DNA of 14,943 nucleotides from CAZGYE01 sp964530165 (GTDB lineage: Bacteria; Planctomycetota; Planctomycetia; Planctomycetales; Planctomycetaceae). Shown piece after piece: positions 1 through 8,954 of this stretch. Where the stretch lies: positions 1 to 14,943 of the forward strand of contig CAZGYE010000124.1 of the NCBI GenBank assembly GCA_964530165.1, read 5' to 3'. The translations under genes were made by a program, and so were the position numbers. The notes beneath the pieces were generated by a model. It made no database searches, was not told the DNA's origin, and saw nothing but the letters and a program-made list of their open reading frames with translations. Numbering within the stretch: the stretch's first letter is position 1; every line of letters begins with the position of its first letter.

Positions 1-2
1 CG

Positions 3-215
3 GCCAAGAACGACGAGATCATCTTCCCCGAGTTCACGCGGGCGCTGTGGGAATCGATGGGCAAGAAGCCCGAACTCGTCTGGCTTGATGCGGGCCACAT
101 CACCGCGGCCCGGTACATTTTCGGAGAGGTCGAACGGCTGGGGCGATTCTTTGAACCGGCACGCTCGGAACCGGCATCACCGGGACCTGCAGAACCAAAG
201 GCAACCGGCAAGTAG
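3..215 (+). CDS. Alpha/beta-hydrolase family protein, C-terminal fragment
   Basis: The frame is open from the window edge to a TAG at 213-215, giving the last 70 residues of a protein. It carries the pattern KNDEIIFP followed about 25 residues later by WLDAGHIT. This spacing fits the end of a serine alpha/beta-hydrolase (dienelactone hydrolase or acyl-esterase type), where the Asp of the 'NDE.I' turn and the His of 'AGH' would be the last two members of the catalytic triad. The nucleophile serine lies outside the window. The final 20 residues are rich in Pro, Glu and Ala and look like a disordered tail. The substrate cannot be told from this fragment. Known of the family: hydrolysis of esters or peptides. 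Inferred: membership, from the Asp-His spacing only. Confidence 0.7.
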   Translation, partial: AKNDEIIFPEFTRALWESMGKKPELVWLDAGHITAARYIFGEVERLGRFFEPARSEPASPGPAEPKATGK

Positions 216-595
216 CACTACATCGCAGAGTTCAACCTCTTAAAGCATCCGATGACCGCAGTGAAGAACCACGGATCACACGGATTTGCCCAGCACTGCT
301 CGCAGCACGTGCCGCCAATACACGAAAACTCAGCGAGCTCGCTGCATAAAACTTGCGCACAATACAAAACTTTGAAGGCTTTGTAGTACGGGTCAATCAG
401 AACAATTGAAGTGACTCTGTCCCTCCCACATATCAGTGACCATCCGTGGTTCGTCGGAATTTCTGTTCTTGATTGCGATTACGTTGCTTTTCGATACAGA
501 CCATGCGCTGTAGTATTGGCGGGTCCTCAAAACTGGAACGGCACGTGGCTGGATTCGCCGGAGATCAGTCTGCCCGACTGCGAGGTGCAAGAAAG
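216..595. other. Intergenic region (380 bp), repeat-bearing, no gene seen
   Basis: No convincing gene lies between the hydrolase stop and the mutarotase start. Short frames here have no ribosome site and no recognisable protein. The stretch holds a doubled CACGGAT word (270-276 and 279-285) and an inverted copy of the same motif near 442-452. The promoter of the downstream two-gene unit should lie here, but I could not pick convincing -35/-10 boxes. Confidence 0.5.
266..452. repeat. Inverted GAACCACGGAT arms, possible dispersed repeat
   Basis: GAACCACGGAT at 266-276 is matched by its exact reverse complement ATCCGTGGTTC at 442-452, an 11-bp perfect inverted repeat about 165 bp apart. The left arm runs into a direct repeat of CACGGAT. 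'CCACGGAT.ACACGGAT' wording is, as I recall, frequent in planctomycete intergenic DNA, but I could not verify this. It may be a degenerate dispersed element with no coding capacity. Confidence 0.4.
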
Positions 596-1729
596 ATGAA
601 TCGCAGCGAATTCGTCAGGCTCTGGACTGTGCTGATCGCAGCATTCTTTCCGGCCGGTGCGGCGACCGCTGCGGATATGGTTGTGCTGCGCGGCACGGTC
701 TCGCAGGTGTCGATCGCCACGGAGGGCGGCGGGATCGTCGAGTTCCGTTTTCTAAATGAGGAAACCAATCCACTCAACTGGGAAATCTCCGAAGAGCTCG
801 AACCAAGGACGCAGGGCAAACCGTTTCTCAAGGGCCATTTTCTCTGTCTGGACCGCTGGGGAGCACCTTCCGAGGCGGAGAGCGACAACGGTGTTCCCTT
901 TCACGGCGAAGCCCCGCGAGTTGTCTGGCAAGTCACCCGGCGCCCGGAAGGAAAAGCCGGCAAAGTTGTCGCCGAGATGGGCTGCGTCCTGCCGCTGGCG
1001 GGGATGAAGGTCAGACGGAAACTTCAGCTTGACCAGGCCGAGGCACTCTTGAGGGTCACCGAAGAGGTGACCAACACGAACAAGCTCGGACGGATCTACA
1101 ACATGGTGCAGCACCCGACGATTGCACCGCCGTTCTTGGACGAGACGACTCTCGTCGATACGAACGCCCGCCACGGGTTTGCACAAGAGGGGTCGGTTCC
1201 GCCGTCCAAGAAGTCGGCTGCGGTTTGGCCGAAGATTGTGATCGACGGCCGGCCCGTCGACCTCAGGCAGCTCAAGAACGCCGCGGAACACGTCACCGGC
1301 AGCGACGTGACTTCGTTCGTATTTGACGAGGCCGACGAGTACGGCTGGGTGACTGCGTGCAATCCCGGAAAGGGGCTGCTGATCGGCTACCTCTGGAAGA
1401 CGAAGCAGTACCCCTGGCTGAACATCTGGCGATACCGATTCGAGGGCCGCGTCGCCGCCCGCGGCCTCGAATTCGGAACAACCGGTTACCACAAACCATA
1501 CCCGGTGCTGGTCGCGACTGGCCAGATCCTCAATCGCCGGCTTTACGAGTACATCGATGCGGGAGAAACCGTCGAGAAATCGTATGCGATGTTCTTGGCC
1601 AAGGTTCCGCAGGATTATCACGGCGTGGCTCGCCTCACGTACGAGAAGGGTCGTCTGATTCTCGCAGAACGCCGCGACAACAATCAGCGAACAGTCACGC
1701 TGGAAGTCGGTGAGTTGTTCGGCAACTGA
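596..1729 (+). CDS. Exported galactose-mutarotase-fold (aldose-epimerase-like) protein
   Basis: A 377-residue protein. I chose the ATG at 596 because GAGGTG (582-587) lies 8 bases upstream and because it starts directly with a Sec signal peptide: basic MNRSEFVR, hydrophobic residues 9-20, and an AATAA-type cleavage region near residue 26. An upstream in-frame ATG at 473 would bury that signal behind 41 unlikely residues. The mature part looks like the galactose mutarotase-like sugar-binding fold: an early beta strand (GGGIVEFRFLNEETNPLNWE, residues 44-63), FHGEA (102-106), EEVTNTN (156-162) and QHPTIAPPFLDE (172-183). FHG and QHP would be the sugar-pocket histidines of the epimerase superfamily, but no catalytic pair is proven. 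Role inferred: binding or anomerising a sugar outside the cytoplasm. It sits 32 bases before the Gfo/Idh/MocA gene, so the two probably form one transcript. Fold assignment is moderate; exact family unknown. Confidence 0.65.
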   Translation: MNRSEFVRLWTVLIAAFFPAGAATAADMVVLRGTVSQVSIATEGGGIVEFRFLNEETNPLNWEISEELEPRTQGKPFLKGHFLCLDRWGAPSEAESDNGVPFHGEAPRVVWQVTRRPEGKAGKVVAEMGCVLPLAGMKVRRKLQLDQAEALLRVTEEVTNTNKLGRIYNMVQHPTIAPPFLDETTLVDTNARHGFAQEGSVPPSKKSAAVWPKIVIDGRPVDLRQLKNAAEHVTGSDVTSFVFDEADEYGWVTACNPGKGLLIGYLWKTKQYPWLNIWRYRFEGRVAARGLEFGTTGYHKPYPVLVATGQILNRRLYEYIDAGETVEKSYAMFLAKVPQDYHGVARLTYEKGRLILAERRDNNQRTVTLEVGELFGN

Positions 1730-1761
1730 CGTCCACATTTCTAACCAGGGGGGAACAAACC

Positions 1762-3084
1762 ATGAGCGACGACGCGAGCAGTAGCAGACGCGCAAAGACT
1801 TCACGGCGTCATTTTTTGAAGGCATCCACGGCGGCGGCTGTAGCTGGCGGTTTGGGCATTGCCCGCGGCGCCTATGCGGCCGGCAGCGACGAGATCAAAA
1901 TCGCCTTGATCGGCTGTGGCGGGCGCGGCACCGGGGCCGCCGTTCAGGCGCTCAACGCAAAACCCAACGTCAAGTTGGTGGCGATGGCCGACGCCTTTGG
2001 CGATCGTTTGGAGTTCAGCTTGAAGTCCATCCTGACCCGGCCCATCAAAGACCGCGTCGACGTTCCTGCCGAGAGGCGGTTTACCGGGCTGGACGCCTAC
2101 CAACAGGCGATCGACTGTGGCGTCGACATGGTGCTGCTCTGCACGCCGCCCGGTTTTCGGCCCATGCAGTTCGAGGCGGCCGTCAAGGCCGGCAAGCACG
2201 TCTTCATGGAGAAACCGGTCGCCGTCAACGCGCCGGGCGTTCGGAAAATCCTTGCCGTCAACGAAGAGGCAAAGAAGAAAGGTCTGCTTGTGGCCGTCGG
2301 TCACCATCTTCGCCACGAAGACAAGCACCGCGAGGTCGTCAAACGCATCCACGCCGGAGCCATCGGCAAACTCAAATATCTGCGCGCGTACTTCAATTCC
2401 AGCGGCGTGTGGATCCGGCCGCGGCGGCCCGATCAGACCGAAATGGAGTACCAAGTCCACAACTGGTACTACTTCACGTGGCTGTCCGGCGACCACATCG
2501 TCGAGCAGCACGTTCATGACCTTGACGTGTGCAACTGGATTCAGGGTTCCCATCCCATCGAAGCCCAAGGCGCGGGCGGCCGTCAGGTTCGCGTCGGGAA
2601 GGACGTCGGCGAGATCTTCGATCATCACTCGGTCGAATTCACCTATGCCGATGGCGTAAAGATGTTCAGCTATTGCCGGCAAATCCCCGGCTGCTGGAAC
2701 AGCTTCTCGGAACACGCCCACGGTACGAAAGGCTCTGCCGGCATCGTGGGGCACGGCACCTCCGAGTTGCGGGTCGATGGAAAGGAACCGATGCGCTGGC
2801 GGCGAGACAAGGACGGACATCAGGTGGAGCACGACGATCTGTTTGCCGCCCTGCTGGCCGGCCAGTCCTATAACGAGGGCGACTACGGTGCCACGAGCAC
2901 GATGACCGCTATCCTCGGCCGCATGGCCACGTATTCCGGCAAGATCGTCCATTGGGACGACGCGATCCACTCGGAACTGAACCTGATGCCCCAGCGACTC
3001 GCCTGGGACGCCGAAGCTCCCGTCCAGCCCGGCAACGACGGCCTCTACGCCTGCGCCACACCGGGTGTGACAAAGGCATTGTAG
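1762..3084 (+). CDS. Gfo/Idh/MocA-family oxidoreductase with Tat signal
   Basis: A 440-residue protein starting at an ATG with a strong Shine-Dalgarno (AGGGGGGAA, 1747-1755). The N-terminus has a twin-arginine signal, SRRHFLK at residues 14-20, followed by a hydrophobic Ala/Gly-rich stretch ending in AYAAG near residue 40. The enzyme is therefore expected to fold with its nucleotide in the cytoplasm and to be exported. The NAD(P)-binding Rossmann motif is IALIGCGGRGTG (48-59). EKP at 150-152 is the family's cofactor/catalytic lysine motif. HVHDLD at 250-255 gives the histidine/aspartate cluster usual in the C-terminal substrate domain. Known of the family: NAD(P)-dependent oxidation or reduction of sugars, inositols or related compounds, and sometimes redox-driven glycoside cleavage. 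Substrate is unknown. Together with the mutarotase-fold gene just upstream it suggests periplasmic sugar turnover. Confidence 0.92.
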   Translation: MSDDASSSRRAKTSRRHFLKASTAAAVAGGLGIARGAYAAGSDEIKIALIGCGGRGTGAAVQALNAKPNVKLVAMADAFGDRLEFSLKSILTRPIKDRVDVPAERRFTGLDAYQQAIDCGVDMVLLCTPPGFRPMQFEAAVKAGKHVFMEKPVAVNAPGVRKILAVNEEAKKKGLLVAVGHHLRHEDKHREVVKRIHAGAIGKLKYLRAYFNSSGVWIRPRRPDQTEMEYQVHNWYYFTWLSGDHIVEQHVHDLDVCNWIQGSHPIEAQGAGGRQVRVGKDVGEIFDHHSVEFTYADGVKMFSYCRQIPGCWNSFSEHAHGTKGSAGIVGHGTSELRVDGKEPMRWRRDKDGHQVEHDDLFAALLAGQSYNEGDYGATSTMTAILGRMATYSGKIVHWDDAIHSELNLMPQRLAWDAEAPVQPGNDGLYACATPGVTKAL

Positions 3085-3141
3085 TCCAACGGAATGTTTC
3101 CTGGACGTTGAAACGCGTATCCCATTACCCACCAGTGACTT

Positions 3142-3225
3142 GGCGAGCGGGGAGCGTCAGCCCCCTGTTGAAGCCGCGGACACGAAGAATTGCAGATCAA
3201 AGCGCTGACGCCCCTCCCGCTCGCC
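3142..3225. repeat. REP-like GC-rich inverted repeat
   Basis: The left arm GGCGAGCGGGGAGCGTCAG (3142-3160) pairs with the right arm at 3205-3225, whose reverse complement is identical apart from a two-base bulge in the middle. The loop is about 44 bases. RNA from either strand could form a long stable stem. It lies 57 bases after the oxidoreductase stop, so it could help end or stabilise that transcript, although no T-tract follows. It resembles a REP-type dispersed palindrome; copy number elsewhere is not visible here. Confidence 0.65.
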
Positions 3226-3404
3226 TATTTTGATAGCAACTCTTGATGGATTGCTGATGGCGTTTTGTGCGACTCGCGTTGCTTCGAGCAGCATCCGGCG
3301 TTTTCGGAAAGTCGCTGTGCCGCCAGAGCCGATCTTACTCTGGGGTTCCGTGAGCATCCGAAAGGTCTTGCAGGCAAACGCGAAAATCGAGACCATGCGG
3401 CCCC

Positions 3405-3440
3405 TGAGAAGGAAAAAGGAAAAAGTGTAGGAGACACGTT
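3405..3440 (+). repeat. Purine-rich dispersed repeat, copy A
   Basis: The 25 bases 3411-3435 match the reverse complement of 8911-8935 at 23 of 25 positions, and the first part also matches 8731-8745. The element begins with GGAAAAAGG and ends with AGGAGAC. It supplies the Shine-Dalgarno of the SecA-like gene. In RNA, GTGT (3425-3428) could pair with ACAC (3434-3437), placing AGGAG in a five-base loop. Confidence 0.6.
3429..3434 (+). promoter_or_regulatory. Ribosome binding site that sets the SecA-like start
   Basis: AGGAGA lies 7 bases before the TTG at 3442 and 4 bases before the TTG at 3439. The spacing favours 3442. No other in-frame start near the conserved N-terminus has such a site. 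The site is part of the purine-rich repeat. Confidence 0.55.
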
Positions 3441-3441
3441 G

Positions 3442-5379
<1,938 letters not shown>

Positions 5380-5391
5380 AGCGGTCAGCAG

Positions 5392-7398
5392 TTACAGCCA
5401 GAAGTGTTTCTGGAGGAACTCGATCACGTCGCCGAAGAGCACGTAACCCAGGCACCGTTTGCCACAGGTGATCTTGGCCCGGACCTCGGCTCCGATTCGG
5501 CGTTTGGGCAAATCAGCCTCGTTGATAGAGACCAGCACCGGAACGACGCTGCCGAGCTCCTGATTTTTTTGCGAACGTGTTCCAAGCTCATCCAATTCTC
5601 CGTAGTAGGTCGCCTCGGTTTTGGTTGCCAGAATGAACTCGACCGGCAGGTTCTTGTTGTTCAGCTTTTCCTGGGCGCGGATGATGTGTCCCATGCGGTG
5701 CTCTTCGACTTCCAGCTCCAGCCGCCAGTCGCCGGTGTCGTCCATGACTTCCAGCAGAATTTCCCCCTGACGGACGGGCCGGTTCTTCAGCAACTGCTTC
5801 ACCTGAAACGTGGCCACGACGCCATCGATGGGGGCGCGCACGGTTAGGAGGTCCTTCCGTCGCTGGAGTATCTTGCGTTGTTCGGCGATTCCCTTGACCT
5901 CGATTCGCGTCTCGACGATTCGTCCTACCACCTGAATCAGATCTTCGCGGCTGCCCCCGTTATCGCGTTGGGCGATCAACGTCAGCAGCAATTTGTTCTT
6001 CTCGTTCAATTGGTTTTTCGTGGCAACCAGGTCCGCTTCCAACTGGTCGTTCCGCAGCCTGACGAGTGGCTGTCCCTGCTGAACGCGCTGCCCTCCCTCG
6101 ACAAAGATGTCAACGGCTTCGCCGTTCCAAGTGGCGAAGACTTCCCGTTGAATGACCGGCATCAGCCGGCCTTTGGCCTCGACGCGATAATCCCAGGGGA
6201 CAGACACCATCGCCGCGGCAAACGCCGAGACGGCGGCCAGCACTGCAAGGGTTTTCGCGAGCTTGCGTCCATGGAACCATTCGAGGCAGGCGCCGAAAAA
6301 TTGCCACATCGGCAGCAGAAACAGCCGCTGATGCGTCTGGGCGTTGTGCAAGGCCGCCGCAACATGGTCGACCACCAGGTCGATCCGGTCGATCAGCCCG
6401 GGCTGCGGATGGCTTTCAGAAACCTGCTCGACCACCAGGCAGCCGATGGCTTTTCGCCGATCTTCGACCTTCTTACGCTCCTCCGCCTTCTCGTCGGATT
6501 CCACGAGCGGTTCCGATTCGAACAACGGAACGACGATCACCATTCGCGATCCACTTTCCTGGATGAAGTTTGCCAGCGGCTCTTCAATCTGTGGGGCGAG
6601 GTCTTGGACTTTGCCTGTGTAGGAGACCCGCTCACGCATCACCATGATCTTTTCGACCAACTTGACCATGGCCCGAATCAGGTTTGAGCGGGCATTGACC
6701 ACGTCTTCGCCGCTGACGGCCTTGATGCTGACCTTCTTACCCCGTTTGACGGCGACGCTGACCCGATCGCAGCCGAGCAACAACCGCCCGTCGTTTACGG
6801 CCATGGAGGCCACTTCGGTGACGTCCAAACTGCGCTGCAGTTGCAGAACGTATTGCTCAAAATCATCCCAGAACTTGGACGAGTCGCCGGTGGACTTCCC
6901 GGCGCGCTGTTGTTCGAGGTACCGGGAGGCATATCCGGTCATTTGCTCGACGAACTGCAAGTAGCCGGGCCGGGCTTCTTTGGGTGCATCGGCGCGCTGG
7001 AAGATCTCGACGACGCCAACGGATTCCTTGTTCGCATGCAGGGCCGAGAGGATGATCAGATTCGGAGTTGGCAGTGGGACGCTGCTCTCGTCCGGAGCGT
7101 GAGTACAGGCTTGCCCGCCGGCCATCACGTCGGAGAGCAGTCGCTGGTTCAACGCGTGCGCCTGCGGGTTGTCCTTGAATCCAAGGTTGGCCAGACCAAT
7201 CTCTGTCACCAGATTCAGTCTGCCGCCGCTCAGCGACCAAACGGCGCCGGCGCCGGCGCCTAAAGCGCGGACCAACAGATCGAGAAATTGTTGAAAGAAC
7301 GTTTGTGGAGGAACGCTCGCATGCGAGAGCTCCTCGATTTCGCGCGCCAGTTGAAGCACGCGGTCACGAGTTTGCTGCGCGGTCGTGGGATTCGCCAT
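5392..7398 (-). CDS. GAF-GAF-TM-HlyD fusion: sensor-coupled membrane-fusion/adaptor protein
   Basis: A 668-residue protein read on the minus strand from an ATG at 7396-7398; no clear Shine-Dalgarno is seen. Residues about 15-165 and 180-355 each read like a GAF domain; the second holds GRLLLGCDRVSVAV (204-217), near-MVIVVPL (286-292) and GCLVVEQ (319-325). A single membrane segment follows at about 381-400. After it come the two halves of a biotinyl/lipoyl-like domain (415-450, with GGQRVQQGQPLVRL; and 517-550, with LTVRAPIDGVVATF) separated by a coiled coil (450-515), then a beta-barrel region to about 645, as in HlyD/RND adaptors. The topology implied is cytoplasmic GAF sensing and a periplasmic adaptor arm. 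No kinase, cyclase or DNA-binding domain is present, so any GAF signal must act through the membrane protein itself. Divergent from the secreted adaptor and M50 genes and convergent with the SecA-like gene. Ligand and partner pump unknown. Confidence 0.88.
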   Translation of the reverse strand: MANPTTAQQTRDRVLQLAREIEELSHASVPPQTFFQQFLDLLVRALGAGAGAVWSLSGGRLNLVTEIGLANLGFKDNPQAHALNQRLLSDVMAGGQACTHAPDESSVPLPTPNLIILSALHANKESVGVVEIFQRADAPKEARPGYLQFVEQMTGYASRYLEQQRAGKSTGDSSKFWDDFEQYVLQLQRSLDVTEVASMAVNDGRLLLGCDRVSVAVKRGKKVSIKAVSGEDVVNARSNLIRAMVKLVEKIMVMRERVSYTGKVQDLAPQIEEPLANFIQESGSRMVIVVPLFESEPLVESDEKAEERKKVEDRRKAIGCLVVEQVSESHPQPGLIDRIDLVVDHVAAALHNAQTHQRLFLLPMWQFFGACLEWFHGRKLAKTLAVLAAVSAFAAAMVSVPWDYRVEAKGRLMPVIQREVFATWNGEAVDIFVEGGQRVQQGQPLVRLRNDQLEADLVATKNQLNEKNKLLLTLIAQRDNGGSREDLIQVVGRIVETRIEVKGIAEQRKILQRRKDLLTVRAPIDGVVATFQVKQLLKNRPVRQGEILLEVMDDTGDWRLELEVEEHRMGHIIRAQEKLNNKNLPVEFILATKTEATYYGELDELGTRSQKNQELGSVVPVLVSINEADLPKRRIGAEVRAKITCGKRCLGYVLFGDVIEFLQKHFWL

Positions 7399-7455
7399 TT
7401 GAGTCCGTCACCGAGGTCGAGGTGTGGGAGACTGTGCGGAATTAGACAGGTTTTC

Positions 7456-7484
7456 TGTCGATACTATCGTACTTTTTGTCGATA
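7456..7484. promoter_or_regulatory. Paired TGTCGATA sites, candidate operator
   Basis: TGTCGATA occurs at 7456-7463 and 7477-7484, starts 21 bp apart, about two turns of DNA, so both face the same side of the helix. The first overlaps a perfect dyad, CGATA-C-TATCG (7459-7469). Placed 60-85 bp upstream of the GAF-HlyD start and in the AT-rich part of the divergent spacer, it could bind a dimeric regulator acting on both genes. No regulator gene is seen in the window. Confidence 0.35.
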
Positions 7485-7504
7485 TAGTCTTACAAACTTA
7501 TCCT
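7476..7504 (+). promoter_or_regulatory. Weak sigma70-like promoter candidate
   Basis: TTGTCG (7476-7481) and TATCCT (7499-7504) are separated by 17 bp, each matching 4 of 6 consensus bases. It would read toward the secreted adaptor gene with a leader of roughly 300 bases. It overlaps the second TGTCGATA site. Planctomycete promoters are poorly defined, so this is a low-confidence call. Confidence 0.22.
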
Positions 7505-7814
7505 ATGAAGAGCCAAAATTTGGAGAATTGGCGCCGTTGAAGCCGTTTCCAAGGGTGGCGCATCTTCCTAGATTGTTCGAACTGTGTCGACTGCAAGTTT
7601 CGGCACGATTTGGCGGAAACCTAGGGACACGGGACCTGTCTTGACCTAACTCGCGATGGGGGAATGGGTTGCAAGCGAATCCACTCTCCGGGAGGCCAAT
7701 TCGGTCCTGGAATACTTGGGGATCCACCATTTGCCGACCTCCTCGAACACGGGATCGGTCTTTCCCTCGTTGTCGATTCCGAAGTACAGTAGCACCGTCT
7801 GAAGGATCCCTAGA

Positions 7815-8750
7815 ATGAAACGCCTGTTTCTTGTTGCCACGATTGGGTTGGTTTTCGGTCTGTATGGGGCAGGGGCTGATCAGCTCATGTCGCAACAGGC
7901 GACCGCACAGCGTCGGGTTCGCAGCACCGCACCGATCCGACTGTTACATTGCCGAATTCACTTGAAGGACCATGCCACGCTGGCGAGTGAACGCATCGGG
8001 ATTCTCGGTTCCGTCGATCTGGAGGAAGGCGACCTGGTCCAAAAGGGACAACAGGTGGCCCGGCTGAAGGACGAGGTGGCCAAAGCGGTCTTGGAGCGGA
8101 CCGAAAAAGAGGCCTCCAACCGGGTAGAAATTCAGTACGCCCAGGCAAGTTTCAAAGTCGCCTACACAGAATACCAGAAGGCCCTCGAGGCGAATCTAGA
8201 CGTGCCCAAATCCATTCCAGACATCGAAGTCCTACGCTTGCATCTGGCCGCCAGGCGGGCCGAGCTGCAAATCGAACAGGCCCAACACCGTTTCGCAGTG
8301 ACCTTGCTCAATGCCAAAGAGGCCCGCGCTCAGTTGGACACCTATCGCGTCGAAGCGCCTTTCGACGGGGTTGTCACGCAGGTGTTCAAGTCGAAAGGCG
8401 AGGCGGTTCGACAAGGTGATCCCATTCTCGAGATCGTCAGCACGAAGCAAGTGCGTGTCGAAGGTCATGTCAGCGTCAACGAGGCGACCAACGTCAAACG
8501 GGGCACTTGCGTACAGGTTCGGCTCGATATCCCCAGCGGTGAGACGGACGTCAAACGCGAGACTTTCGAAGGCCAAATCGTCTTTGTGGACGTCACCACC
8601 CAGCCGATCACCGGGCAGGTTCGTGTGTTGGCAGAGGTGACCAACCGCGACAACATCCTCCGCGCGGGACTGACCGCCACCATGATCATCGATCCGAGCA
8701 GGAAACCACCTGTAAAGACCGCTGGGAGAAGGAAAAAGGGAAAAGCGTAA
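7815..8750 (+). CDS. Secreted HlyD/RND-type periplasmic adaptor subunit
   Basis: A 311-residue protein starting at an ATG with AAGGA (7802-7806) 8 bases upstream. Residues 1-21 form a Sec signal (MKR, hydrophobic 4-18, small residues near 20); I see no lipobox cysteine. Lipoyl half-motifs lie at 60-88 (VDLEEGDLVQKGQQVARL) and 176-207 (VEAPFDGVVTQVF then GEAVRQGDPILEI), split by an alpha-helical hairpin (90-175). A beta-barrel (211-290) ends in LRAGLTATMIID, the usual closing motif of these adaptors. Known of the family: periplasmic adaptors join an inner-membrane transporter to an outer-membrane channel. Neither is nearby; the M50-HlyD protein 204 bases downstream is the natural partner. The last residues, RRKKGKA and the stop, are encoded inside a purine-rich repeat copy, so the repeat probably rewrote the C-terminus. 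Confidence 0.9.
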   Translation: MKRLFLVATIGLVFGLYGAGADQLMSQQATAQRRVRSTAPIRLLHCRIHLKDHATLASERIGILGSVDLEEGDLVQKGQQVARLKDEVAKAVLERTEKEASNRVEIQYAQASFKVAYTEYQKALEANLDVPKSIPDIEVLRLHLAARRAELQIEQAQHRFAVTLLNAKEARAQLDTYRVEAPFDGVVTQVFKSKGEAVRQGDPILEIVSTKQVRVEGHVSVNEATNVKRGTCVQVRLDIPSGETDVKRETFEGQIVFVDVTTQPITGQVRVLAEVTNRDNILRAGLTATMIIDPSRKPPVKTAGRRKKGKA

Positions 8751-8950
8751 AGAGAAAAGTAAGAAAGTAAAAAGCTTGGAGTGGTCTGCGGGCCACAACC
8801 AAAAAGAAAACGATTAGGAAAACAGGAAGATAGGAAAAGAAGTCGAGGGGCAAAGGTACAGAGGGACGAAAGTGAAGAGTCGAGGCAGTTTGAACTTTTT
8901 GACGCTGTGCGTCTCCTGCACTTTTCCCTTTTTCCTTTGGCCTTTCTCCT
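8724..8950. repeat. Purine-rich repeat copies B and C in inverted order, possible MITE-like element
   Basis: GGAAAAAGGGAAAAG (8731-8745, copy B) and its exact reverse complement (8921-8935, copy C) form a 15-bp perfect inverted repeat. The match extends imperfectly outward (GGAGAAG against CTTTCTCC). The enclosed 175 bases are strikingly purine-rich on the plus strand until about 8890. Copy C extends inward with the AGGAGAC end also found before the SecA-like gene. There is no transposase and no clear target-site duplication. It could be a small non-autonomous element, a transcript-stabilising stem between the adaptor and M50 genes, or both. It covers the adaptor's last eight codons and stop and ends just before the M50 start. 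Confidence 0.55.
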
Positions 8951-8954
8951 TGAA

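Larger units (their letters stand above)
3085..3441. other. Intergenic region (357 bp) made largely of repeat-like DNA
   Basis: Between the oxidoreductase and the SecA-like gene I see no convincing gene. It holds a GC-rich inverted repeat (3142-3225), a stretch of unassigned DNA (3226-3404) and a purine-rich repeat copy (3405-3440) that abuts the next gene. The SecA-like frame is open backward through most of this region, to a TTG at 3265, but the encoded residues (Cys-, Arg- and Glu-rich, no fold) do not look like protein. Confidence 0.5.
7399..7814. other. Divergent control region (416 bp), no secure gene
   Basis: This lies between the starts of the GAF-HlyD gene (minus) and the secreted adaptor gene (plus), so it must hold promoters for both. 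Around 7441-7510 it is clearly more AT-rich than its flanks and contains a pair of TGTCGATA words two helical turns apart. From 7645 to about 7840 the minus strand is open for about 64 codons from a GTG, without a ribosome site; I do not call it a gene. Confidence 0.5.

Noticed and set aside
473..595. Upstream ATG extension of the mutarotase-fold gene
   Set aside because: It would place 41 residues before a normal signal peptide and has no ribosome site, whereas the ATG at 596 has GAGGTG at proper spacing.
752..1825. Long minus-strand frame opposite the mutarotase-fold gene
   Set aside because: It mirrors the codons of a gene with a good ribosome site and signal peptide, and its translation matches no fold.
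1801..3132. 443-codon minus-strand frame opposite the oxidoreductase gene
   Set aside because: It is a shadow of the GC-biased third positions of a clear Gfo/Idh/MocA gene; its translation has no recognisable motif.
6617..6627. GTGTAGGAGAC, an 11-base match to the purine-rich repeat
   Set aside because: It lies inside the GAF-HlyD coding sequence (ERVSYTG region), lacks the GGAAAAAGG part, and is probably chance.
5878..6687. 269-codon plus-strand frame inside the GAF-HlyD gene
   Set aside because: It is antisense to conserved GAF and lipoyl motifs and has no start signal.
7288..7644. 118-codon plus-strand frame across the GAF-HlyD start and spacer
   Set aside because: It overlaps the real gene on the other strand, has no ribosome site, and its residues look random.
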